NCBI GenBank assembly: GCA_026225435.1
Contig: JAMFST010000059.1
Location: 1 to 9,472 of the forward strand
Direction: 5' to 3'
Length of the DNA: 9,472 nucleotides
Source: Labilithrix luteola
GTDB lineage: Bacteria > Myxococcota_A > Polyangia > Polyangiales > Polyangiaceae
Numbering within the stretch: the stretch's first letter is position 1; the number at the start of each line of letters is the position of its first letter. Below are positions 1 through 5,812 of this stretch, one piece after another. The translations under genes were made by a program, and so were the position numbers. The notes under the pieces were generated by a model. It saw only the letters and a list, made by a program, of their open reading frames with translations. It was not told the DNA's origin and made no database searches.

Positions 1-348
1 CGTGTCCTGCACTCCCTCGCGGACTATCCGAACGCCCCCGTGGTGATCCGTCGCGAGGCGCGATGGGACGAGGCGCTGCTCCGCCTCACGTTCAGCTCCT
101 CCAGCTTCGCGCCCGGCGTCGACCTCACGCGCTTCGAGTGGTTCCTCGTCTACGCCCCCGGCCCGCAGGATCGCGATCTGCTGGCCGCCGCGCTCGCGCC
201 CGAGGCGAACGTCGTCGACCACGCCGGCAAGTGGATCCTGTTCCGCTCGACGCTCCCGCTCGTCCCCCTCGACGCAGCAGACGCCCCGCCTCCGCCGGCA
301 GCGTCCACCTTGCAGGCTCGCGTCACCGCTCTTCAGACGGCGAGGTGA
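1..348 (+). CDS. C-terminal end of an unidentified protein (5' partial)
   Basis: The frame is open from the first base of the window to a TGA at 346-348, so only the last 115 residues are seen and the gene starts upstream. I do not firmly recognise it. The segment FEWFLVYAPGPQDRDLLAAAL followed by a short WILFR strand resembles the soluble C-terminal tail of large multi-pass membrane proteins such as mannosyltransferase-like proteins, where a similar 'LV-x-G ... W-x-L-(F/Y)-R' ending occurs; this is an impression, not a family assignment. There is no membrane segment in the visible part. The last 25 or so residues are rich in Pro and Ala and look like a disordered tail. Codon use is GC-rich like the main operon. 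The stop codon overlaps the start of the 23-bp direct repeat at 347-369. Confidence 0.6.
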   Translation, partial: RVLHSLADYPNAPVVIRREARWDEALLRLTFSSSSFAPGVDLTRFEWFLVYAPGPQDRDLLAAALAPEANVVDHAGKWILFRSTLPLVPLDAADAPPPPAASTLQARVTALQTAR

Positions 349-369
349 ATCAACCGCCGCCCGAGGGAC
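347..369 (+). repeat. 23-bp perfect direct repeat, copy 1
   Basis: The sequence begins gaatcaaccg and ends cgagggac, and it is identical to 1362-1384 in the same orientation. Upstream of both copies, at the same distance (16 bases from its first base), is cttcaga (331-337 and 1346-1352), so the wider 39-base alignment (331-369 versus 1346-1384) matches at 32 positions. Similarity stops abruptly after base 369. This copy overlaps the stop codon of the first gene by two bases. See the finding on the flanked segment. Confidence 0.85.
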
Positions 370-400
370 TGGCGGTGGGGGGTGCCCGTTCTCGATTTTC

Positions 401-472
401 GACGTAGATGAACGGTGATTCAGCTACCGCGTCGCGACGACCGACGTAGCTGAATCCGCGTTCATCTACGTC
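401..472. repeat. Long imperfect palindrome (27-bp arms, 18-bp loop)
   Basis: The left arm at 401-427 (gacgtagatgaac...cagctac) and right arm at 446-472 (gtagctgaatc...catctacgtc) are reverse complements at 25 of 27 positions. A TTTT at 396-399 faces AAAA at 473-476 across one unpaired base, which lengthens the stem. The 18-base loop contains the perfect palindrome cgtcgcgacg at 430-439. The element lies between two convergent genes, so it could act as a bidirectional terminator, and the T-run and A-run at its edges suit that. Its size and AT-richer arms also fit a dispersed repeat such as a REP or MITE-like unit. No coding sequence is supported in the rest of the 349-542 gap. Confidence 0.85.
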
Positions 473-542
473 AAAACGGCGATCAGGAGACCCCTGGCCG
501 CCGGGCCGATCCGCAGTCGCTCGTCACCATCCCCGGCCTGAA

Positions 543-1178
543 TCACCGCGGAGGCTCGAAGGAGCGAAGACAGCGCTCACTGTCCGGCCCCTTGGTGGCA
601 ATGATGAAGAGGCGCTCGGCCGCGAACGAACCGACGCGCTTGAGGAGCGTGAGAAGGGTCGCGTCGTCGACCGCCGCGATGTCCTGCGGCGGGACGAGCC
701 CCTCGCTCTTCAGCCGATCCCCCACCTTGGCGAGCTGGAACGAGCGAATCAGTGGGACGACGAAGACCAGTGGAAGGAGCGCCAGCAGCCGGTCGTGGTG
801 ACGGGCGCCATAAGCGAACATCGCCACCATCGTGACGACGCGGAACGCGAGGGCGACGTGACGCTGCCGACGGAAGACCGCTTCTTCGAGGAGCTGTTGC
901 CCATCCAGCCCAGCGAAGGGAAGGAGGTTGAACAGGTTGATGAGCAAGAGGCTCCACGCCAGACTGCTCTCCAGGGCCGAGCGCAGCCCGCCAGCGCACA
1001 GAGCGAGCGCCAGCACCAGCCCGGGAAGCGGACCGGCCAGCAAGACGACGACGTGCTTCCACGTCGTCGCTCCGTTGCGTTGCCCCGCAGTCACGGCACC
1101 GAGCATCGGCAGGAAGAGGATGCGAACATCCTGGTAACCGAGCGCCCGCATGGCGACGAAGTGACCGGCCTCGTGCAA
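543..1178 (-). CDS. Site-2 protease family (peptidase M50) zinc metalloprotease, N-terminus missing
   Basis: Numbering from a TTG at 1178, the protein has the zinc-binding motif HEAGH at residues 2-6 and the second M50 motif N84-LL-P87-FAG-L91-D92-G93, the pair that builds the intramembrane active site of site-2 proteases. Hydrophobic segments lie at about 42-62, 72-90, 108-124 and 130-145, followed by a soluble tail ending at residue 211. The stretch from HEAGHFVAMRALGYQDVRI through the LLAGPLPG segment resembles M50 proteins of large-genome bacteria, which normally have a much longer N-terminal part. Here the frame stays open only to a TGA at 1284-1286 and has no ATG, GTG or TTG upstream of 1178, although that extension (ending GIVVGVLLL before the HEAGH) looks coding. 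The gene is therefore probably 5'-truncated or frameshifted, perhaps non-functional. Codon use looks less GC-biased than the operon genes. It overlaps the tail of the upstream oxidoreductase remnant frame. Confidence 0.7.
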   Translation of the reverse strand: MHEAGHFVAMRALGYQDVRILFLPMLGAVTAGQRNGATTWKHVVVLLAGPLPGLVLALALCAGGLRSALESSLAWSLLLINLFNLLPFAGLDGQQLLEEAVFRRQRHVALAFRVVTMVAMFAYGARHHDRLLALLPLVFVVPLIRSFQLAKVGDRLKSEGLVPPQDIAAVDDATLLTLLKRVGSFAAERLFIIATKGPDSERCLRSFEPPR

Positions 1179-2002
1179 GAGGAGGACTCCGACGACGATT
1201 CCCTCGCCGAGCGCGCGAGCCCGACGAGGGGCGCTTCTCCAGAGCCGCGCGAGCGAGCCGGACCTCCTCTTGGTCGGAAGAATTCAAGCCAGCCGCCCCC
1301 CCGACGACGACGATAAGGTGTTCTCCGTCGAGGCGAGCCAGAATTCTTCAGATCTTCAAGCGAATCAACCGCCGCCCGAGGGACCGCCGCGTCGTAACCG
1401 AAGCGCTCGAGACATAGTTTCCGCTTCGTCTCGCCTCCCGTGATCCCCACGGTGCGGCAGCCGAGGGTCTTGGCGATCTGCCCCACGCACGCCCCGACGG
1501 CGCCGGCGGCGGTCGACACCACCACGGTCTCCCCCGCCTTGGGCTGCCCGATGGCGAGGAGCCCATGATGCGCGGTCAGGCCGTTGATCCCGAGCACGCC
1601 GAGCGCGGTCGACATCGGCAAGTCGTCCTCCTCGATGCGCCGCTCGACCACGTCGCTGCCGACGAGCGCGTAGTCCTGCCAGCCAAACAGCCCCGTGACC
1701 GCGTCGCCGACCTTCCACCGCGGATCGTTCGAGGCGACGACCCGCCCCGCGGCGAAGGCGCGCATCACCGCGCCGATGGCCACCGGCTCGGAGTAGTTCG
1801 CCACCGCGTTCACCCAGCCGCGCATCGCCGGCTCGACGGCGAGCCACTCGTTGCGGATGAGCACCTCGCGTTTTTCCGGCGCTCCGAGCGCGGGGACGGG
1901 GCGTTCTGCGATGGTGAAGTGCTCGGCCTGGGGAATACCCTCGGGGCGGCTCGTGAGCAGCACCTGCTGGTTGACGCCGGCGGCTTTGACAGCGTGCGTC
2001 AT
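1091..2002 (-). pseudogene. NADP-dependent medium-chain oxidoreductase, 3'-truncated (residues 1-206 recognisable)
   Basis: Starting at ATG 2002-2000, the first 206 residues match the zinc-independent medium-chain dehydrogenase/reductase family of NADP-dependent alkenal/prostaglandin-type reductases (YncB/CurA-like): EVLIRNEWLAVEPAMRGW near 46-63, GDAVTGLFGWQDYALV at 99-114, and a Rossmann nucleotide loop AAGAVGACVG at 165-174. The family is about 330-345 residues long. Here recognisable sequence stops after FGYDAA (206), precisely at base 1384, where the direct repeat begins. The frame then continues to a stop at 1091-1093 as a low-complexity Arg/Ser/Pro-rich tail, about half of it lying over the start of the M50 gene, which is not real family sequence. 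The C-terminal part of the nucleotide-binding domain and the substrate-loop region are lost, so the product should be inactive. An alternative GTG start at 2056 is in frame but adds nothing conserved. Confidence 0.8.
1362..1384 (+). repeat. 23-bp perfect direct repeat, copy 2
   Basis: Identical to 347-369 and 1,015 bp downstream of it. It lies inside the disrupted oxidoreductase frame. On the - strand it encodes the first non-homologous residues (VPRAAVDS) immediately after the last conserved oxidoreductase residue. It therefore marks the breakpoint of whatever event removed the 3' part of that gene. Confidence 0.85.
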
Positions 2003-2057
2003 GCGGGGAGTGTCTTTCGGGTCTGGTTCGAGATCGTACGGTGGTGTACCATTCACA

Positions 2058-2072
2058 AGGTCACTCAGACCT
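2058..2072. promoter_or_regulatory. Candidate operator upstream of the MaoC operon
   Basis: A 15-bp palindrome, aggtc-actca-gacct, sits directly upstream of the ribosome binding site GGGAG (2073-2077) of the first operon gene. It lies in the 83-bp spacer between the divergent oxidoreductase remnant and the MaoC gene. The ACTCAG it contains is the reverse complement of the CTGAGT found in both candidate TetR sites near 8903 and 8976. The position suits a repressor site, but a five-bp arm can arise by chance. No convincing -10/-35 pair is visible in this spacer. Confidence 0.35.
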
Positions 2073-2085
2073 GGGAGCTTCTTTC

Positions 2086-2544
2086 ATGACGGGTCGTTGG
2101 TTCGAGGAGTTCATCGTCGGGCAGACATTCGAGCACGAGATCCGGCGAACGGTGCTCGAGGCAGACAGCATGTGGTTCAGCAACGCGACGTACAACCCTG
2201 CGCCCATCCACATCGACGCCGAGTACTGCAAGGGGACCGAGTTCGGCCGCCCGCTGGTCAACAGCATCTTCACCCTCGGCCTGGTCATCGGACTGTCGAT
2301 CCAGGACACCACGCTCGGCACCACCATCGCCAACCTCGGCATGACCGAGACGCTCTTCCCTCACCCCGTCTTCGCCGGCGACACGCTCCACTCCCGCACC
2401 ACGGTGAAGGAGATCCGGGCGAGCAAGTCGCGCCCCACCGCTGGCATCGTCACCTTCCTCCACGAGGGGCTGAACCAGAAGAACGAGCTGGTCTGCTCCA
2501 CCGTGCGCCAGGCGCTGATGATGAAGCGCCCGGAGGGGAAATGA
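2086..2544 (+). CDS. MaoC-family hot-dog enoyl-CoA hydratase/dehydratase
   Basis: This 152-residue single hot-dog protein should hydrate a 2-enoyl-CoA to a beta-hydroxyacyl-CoA in the cytoplasm. The active-site segment is NATYNPAPIHIDAEY at 33-47, with His42 conserved. The position usually held by the catalytic Asp of R-specific hydratases is Asn37. Later family features are GRPLVNSIFTLGLVIGLS (54-71), PHPVFAGDTL (92-101) and SKSRPTAGIVTF (113-124). The pattern resembles the small MaoC protein next to CitE in Mycobacterium tuberculosis (Rv2499c) and mesaconyl- or itaconyl-type hydratases more than fatty-acid hydratases. The chosen ATG has GGGAG 8 bp upstream; an in-frame GTG at 2041 would add residues without conservation. 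It is the first gene of the operon and overlaps the lyase gene by ATGA, implying translational coupling. The substrate is inferred only in class. Confidence 0.85.
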   Translation: MTGRWFEEFIVGQTFEHEIRRTVLEADSMWFSNATYNPAPIHIDAEYCKGTEFGRPLVNSIFTLGLVIGLSIQDTTLGTTIANLGMTETLFPHPVFAGDTLHSRTTVKEIRASKSRPTAGIVTFLHEGLNQKNELVCSTVRQALMMKRPEGK

Positions 2545-3431
2545 CGGTCCAGACGCGGAGCAGCGCCCCCATCCGCTCGCTCCTCTTCGTCCCGGCGGAC
2601 AGCGAGCGCAAGCTGGCCAAGTCGACGACCAACCCGGCCGACGTGCTCATCCTCGACCTCGAGGACGCCGTCGCCGAGTCGCGCAAGGTCGGCGCCCGCA
2701 CCACCGCGGCCGAGTTCATCGCCGCCCAGGCGAGCAAGCTCACGGCGAAGCTGTACGTACGCATCAACCCGCTCGACACCGGCCTGGCGCAGGGCGATCT
2801 CGCCACCGTCGTGGTCCCCGGGCTCGCCGGAATCGTCATCCCCAAGACCAACGGTGTCGACGACATCGTCCAGCTCGGCCACTACCTCGACGTGCTCGAG
2901 GCGCGCGCCGGCATCGACGCCGGCAGCATCAAGATCATCCCGGTCGCCACCGAGACCGCGCCGGCCATGCTCCACATGCAGGGCTTCGCCAGCACGAAGA
3001 TCCCGCGCCTCGCCGGCGTCACCTGGGGGGCCGAAGATCTCTCCGCCGCCGTCGGCGCCGTCTCCAACCGCGATGAGAACGGGCAGTACTCGCCGCTCTA
3101 CGATCTCGCCGGCTCGCTCTGTCTACTCGCCGCCGCCGCCGCCGGTGTGCCCCCGCTCGACACCGTCTTCACCGACTTCAAAGATTCCGCTGGCCTCGCC
3201 ACGACCTCGCGCGCCTCCCGTCGCCGCGGTTTCCGCGGGCGCATCGCCATTCACCCCGACCAGGTCGCCATCATCAACGAGGCCTACTCCCCCACCGAGG
3301 CGGAGCGCGCCCACGCCCAACGCATCATCGACGCCTTCGCCGCCGACCCCGGCGCCGGCACCCTCGGCATCGACGGCCAGATGATCGACCGCCCCCATCT
3401 CGTGCAAGCGCGCCGCACCCTCGGGCTCTAA
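2541..3431 (+). CDS. CoA-ester lyase, HpcH/HpaI aldolase (CitE-like) family
   Basis: A 296-residue TIM-barrel lyase of the citramalyl-, malyl- and beta-methylmalyl-CoA lyase group, which makes or breaks a C-C bond next to a beta-hydroxyl, usually releasing acetyl-CoA or pyruvate-like products. Visible signatures are RSLLFVPAD at 12-20, LDLEDAV with Glu41-Asp42 at 39-44, the substrate Arg in YVRINPL (Arg74), PKTNG at 101-105, the Mg2+ ligand Glu138 in VATETA, the second acidic ligand Asp166 in TWGAEDL (161-167), and AIHPDQ at 236-241. The length is typical. The ATG at 2541 overlaps the MaoC stop and has a strong GGAGGGG ribosome site at 2532-2538. The pairing with MaoC and acyl-CoA dehydrogenases is like M. 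tuberculosis citE (Rv2498c), whose product acts in itaconate and leucine breakdown. Specificity cannot be fixed from sequence alone. Confidence 0.88.
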   Translation: MTVQTRSSAPIRSLLFVPADSERKLAKSTTNPADVLILDLEDAVAESRKVGARTTAAEFIAAQASKLTAKLYVRINPLDTGLAQGDLATVVVPGLAGIVIPKTNGVDDIVQLGHYLDVLEARAGIDAGSIKIIPVATETAPAMLHMQGFASTKIPRLAGVTWGAEDLSAAVGAVSNRDENGQYSPLYDLAGSLCLLAAAAAGVPPLDTVFTDFKDSAGLATTSRASRRRGFRGRIAIHPDQVAIINEAYSPTEAERAHAQRIIDAFAADPGAGTLGIDGQMIDRPHLVQARRTLGL

Positions 3432-3439
3432 AAGGACAA

Positions 3440-4618
3440 ATGGACTTCTCCATCAGCGACGACCACAAGAGCATCCGCGAGAGCGTCCGCACGCTCGTCC
3501 GCTCCTTCGGCGACGACTACTGGCTCGCCCGCGACCACGACGGCGAGTTCCCGCGCGAGTTCCATCGCGCCATGGCCGACGCCGGCTGGCTCGGCATCAC
3601 CATGCCGACCGAGTACGGCGGCGCCGGCCTCGGCGTCACCGAGGCGGCCATCATGATGCACGAGGTGGCGAGCCACGGCGGCGGCATGGCGGCCACCTCC
3701 ACGGTGCACATCAACCTCTTCGGCCCGCACCCCATCGTCGTCTTCGGCACCGACGCGCAGAAGAAGAGGTGGCTCCCCCGCCTCATCGAGGGGCAGGACC
3801 AGGTCGCCTTCGGCTTCACCGAGGCGGACGCAGGCCTCAACACCACCGCGCTCAAGACCTTCGCCAGGAAGGTCGATGGCGGCTACCTCGTCAACGGCGA
3901 CAAGGTCTGGACGTCCACCGCGCAGGTGGCCAACAAGATCATGCTGCTGACGCGGACCACGAAGATCGAGGACTGCAAGCGGCCGACGGACGGCATCACC
4001 ATCTTCTACACCGATCTCGATCGCGCAAAACGAGACAAGCGCATCGCAGTGCAGCTGATTCACAAGATGGGGCGCAAGGCGGTCGACTCCAACTCGATCC
4101 AGATCGAGGACCTCTTCATCCCCGAGGAGGACCGCATCGGCGAGGAGGGGAAAGGATTTTCCTACATCCTCCACAGCCTCAACCCGGAGCGGTTGCTCAT
4201 CGCTGCCGAGGCGATCGCCATCGGGCAGGACGCGCTCCGTCGCGCGGTGAAGTACGCCAAGGAGCGCGAGGTCTTCGGCCGCCCCATCGGCAAGAACCAG
4301 GGGATCCAGCACCCGCTGGCGGAAAACTGGATGGATCTGGAGGCCGCCTGGAACATGGTGATGAAGGGGGCCTGGCTGTACGACCAGCACCAGCCCTGCG
4401 GCGCCGAGGCCAACAGCGCCAAGTTCCTCGGCGCGCGCGCCGGGTACAACGCCGCGCTGCAGGCGGTGATGACCCACGGCGGCTTCGGTTACGCCAAGGA
4501 GTACCACGTCGAGCGCTTGCTCCGTGAGGTGACCATCACCCGCATCGCGCCGGTGACCGAGCAGCTCATCATGTCGTTCATCGCCGAGAAGGTGCTCGAT
4601 CTTCCCAAGTCGTACTGA
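3440..4618 (+). CDS. Acyl-CoA dehydrogenase (first of two)
   Basis: A 392-residue FAD-dependent acyl-CoA dehydrogenase that would introduce the alpha-beta double bond and pass electrons to ETF. The N-terminal helical domain runs to about 120. The FAD/substrate loop is FGFTEADAGLNTTALKT at 124-140, a variant of the common TEPDAGSD. KVWTSTAQ is at 155-162 and MGRKAVDSN at 210-218. The C-terminal helical domain ends with the LPKSY tail. The usual C-terminal catalytic Glu-Gly-Thr is replaced (RIAPVTEQL, 368-376). Glu250 in NPERLL aligns with the helix-G catalytic Glu of isovaleryl-CoA dehydrogenase, so that is the likely base. This suggests a branched or otherwise atypical acyl-CoA substrate. The start has AAAGGA just upstream (3431-3436), a short spacing. 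It lies 8 bp after the lyase gene. Confidence 0.9.
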   Translation: MDFSISDDHKSIRESVRTLVRSFGDDYWLARDHDGEFPREFHRAMADAGWLGITMPTEYGGAGLGVTEAAIMMHEVASHGGGMAATSTVHINLFGPHPIVVFGTDAQKKRWLPRLIEGQDQVAFGFTEADAGLNTTALKTFARKVDGGYLVNGDKVWTSTAQVANKIMLLTRTTKIEDCKRPTDGITIFYTDLDRAKRDKRIAVQLIHKMGRKAVDSNSIQIEDLFIPEEDRIGEEGKGFSYILHSLNPERLLIAAEAIAIGQDALRRAVKYAKEREVFGRPIGKNQGIQHPLAENWMDLEAAWNMVMKGAWLYDQHQPCGAEANSAKFLGARAGYNAALQAVMTHGGFGYAKEYHVERLLREVTITRIAPVTEQLIMSFIAEKVLDLPKSY

Positions 4619-4641
4619 GGGCAACCTCGCAAGGAAATCAC

Positions 4642-5811
4642 GTGATCAAACGAGAGCTGTTCAGCGAAGAGCACGACGCCTTCCGGGCCACCGTCCGCAA
4701 GTTCATCGAGAAGGAGATCGCCCCCTTCCACGAGCAGTGGGAGCACGACGGCATCGTCCCTCGTGAGCTGTGGATCAAGGCAGGCGAGGCCGGCATGCTC
4801 TGCTGCACGGTGCCCGAGGAGTATGGCGGACTCGGGCTCGACTACCTCTTCGACGTGGTCGTCTTCGAGGAGATGGCCCGCGCCGGGTACTCCGGTCCGG
4901 GCTTCCTCATCCACGCCGATCTCGTGGCCACGTACATCAAGGGCTTCGGTAGCGAGGAGCAGAAGAAGCAGTGGCTCCCGAGGATGGTCACCGGCGAGGC
5001 CATCGGCTCGCTCGGCATGACCGAGCCGCACGCGGGCTCCGATCTCAAGGCGATCCGCACCAAGGCGGTGCGGGACGGCGACGACTTCATCATCAGCGGG
5101 CAGAAGGTCTTCATCTCCAACGGCCAGCTGTGCGACGTCATCGTGCTGGCGACGAAGACCGACTCGACCGCCGGCGCCAAGGGCGTCACGCTCTTCCTCG
5201 TCGACTGCAGCTCGCCCGGCTTCCGTCGCGGGAAGAACCTCGCCAAGCTGGGGATGAAGGCGCAGGACACCTCCGAGATCTTCCTCGACGACGTCCGCGT
5301 CCCCGCCTCGGCGATGTTCGGCCTGGAAGGAAGAGGCTTCGAGCTGATGATGACCAAGCTGGCGCAGGAGCGGCTCGCGCAGGCGATCCGTTCGGCCACC
5401 GTCTGCGAGACGGTCATCGCCTACACGGTCGACTACGTCGCGCAGCGCAAGGCGTTCGGCAAGACCATCGCCGACTTCCAGAACACCCAGTTCAAGCTCG
5501 CCGAGCTGCAGACCGAGGCGGTCATCGGCCGCCACTTCACCGACAAGTGCATCTCCCTCTTCATGAAGGGGGAGCTCGACTCGGTGGACGCGGCGATGGC
5601 GAAGATGTGGCTCTCGAACCTCCACTGCAAGGTGGTCGACGAGTGCCTCCAGCTGTTCGGCGGCTGGGGCTACATGTGGGAATACCCCATCGCCCGCGCC
5701 TACGCCGACGCGCGCGTGGTGAAGATCGCCGGCGGGTCGATCGAGGTGATGAAGCACATCATCAGCCGCGAGATGTTTGCACCTTACAAGCAAGCGCGTC
5801 CGGAGGAGTGA
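4642..5811 (+). CDS. Acyl-CoA dehydrogenase, long-chain (LCAD/IVD)-like (second of two)
   Basis: A 389-residue acyl-CoA dehydrogenase close to the long-chain/isovaleryl branch. The signature loop SLGMTEPHAGSDLKAI is at 123-138, KVFISNGQ at 155-162, and QRKAFGKTIADFQNTQFKLAEL near 270-291. Helix G carries AQERL with Glu243 in the place of the catalytic base of LCAD and isovaleryl-CoA dehydrogenase. The C-terminal motif is KIAGGSIEVMKHII, with Gly rather than Glu in the medium-chain base position. The start is GTG at 4642, supported by AAGGAA at 4632-4637 and by homology beginning at once with the N-terminal helix. It lies 23 bp after the first dehydrogenase, and its TGA (5809-5811) is one base before the next ATG. 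The two paralogues are clearly diverged, so they probably act on different intermediates or form a heteromer rather than being a recent duplication. Confidence 0.9.
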   Translation: MIKRELFSEEHDAFRATVRKFIEKEIAPFHEQWEHDGIVPRELWIKAGEAGMLCCTVPEEYGGLGLDYLFDVVVFEEMARAGYSGPGFLIHADLVATYIKGFGSEEQKKQWLPRMVTGEAIGSLGMTEPHAGSDLKAIRTKAVRDGDDFIISGQKVFISNGQLCDVIVLATKTDSTAGAKGVTLFLVDCSSPGFRRGKNLAKLGMKAQDTSEIFLDDVRVPASAMFGLEGRGFELMMTKLAQERLAQAIRSATVCETVIAYTVDYVAQRKAFGKTIADFQNTQFKLAELQTEAVIGRHFTDKCISLFMKGELDSVDAAMAKMWLSNLHCKVVDECLQLFGGWGYMWEYPIARAYADARVVKIAGGSIEVMKHIISREMFAPYKQARPEE

Positions 5812-5812
5812 C

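Noticed and set aside
353..376. Small hairpin (accgcc/ggcggt) just after the first gene, considered as an intrinsic terminator
   Set aside because: The stem is six bp with a 12-base loop and is followed by a G-run rather than a T-run. The large palindrome at 401-472 is a better terminator candidate.
1565..2089. 174-codon + strand frame across the oxidoreductase remnant
   Set aside because: The - strand reads as a clear reductase N-terminal region here; the + strand translation has no recognisable features.
3428..4624. Long open frame on the - strand opposite the first acyl-CoA dehydrogenase (398 codons)
   Set aside because: It mirrors the GC-rich codon pattern of the + strand gene, has a low-complexity Val/Gly/Asp/His/Leu-rich translation without any domain, and the + strand has clear family motifs throughout.
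3440..5811. The two adjacent acyl-CoA dehydrogenases as a recent tandem duplication
   Set aside because: Their sequences differ widely in the FAD loop, the tail and the start region; they are old paralogues, not a fresh duplication.
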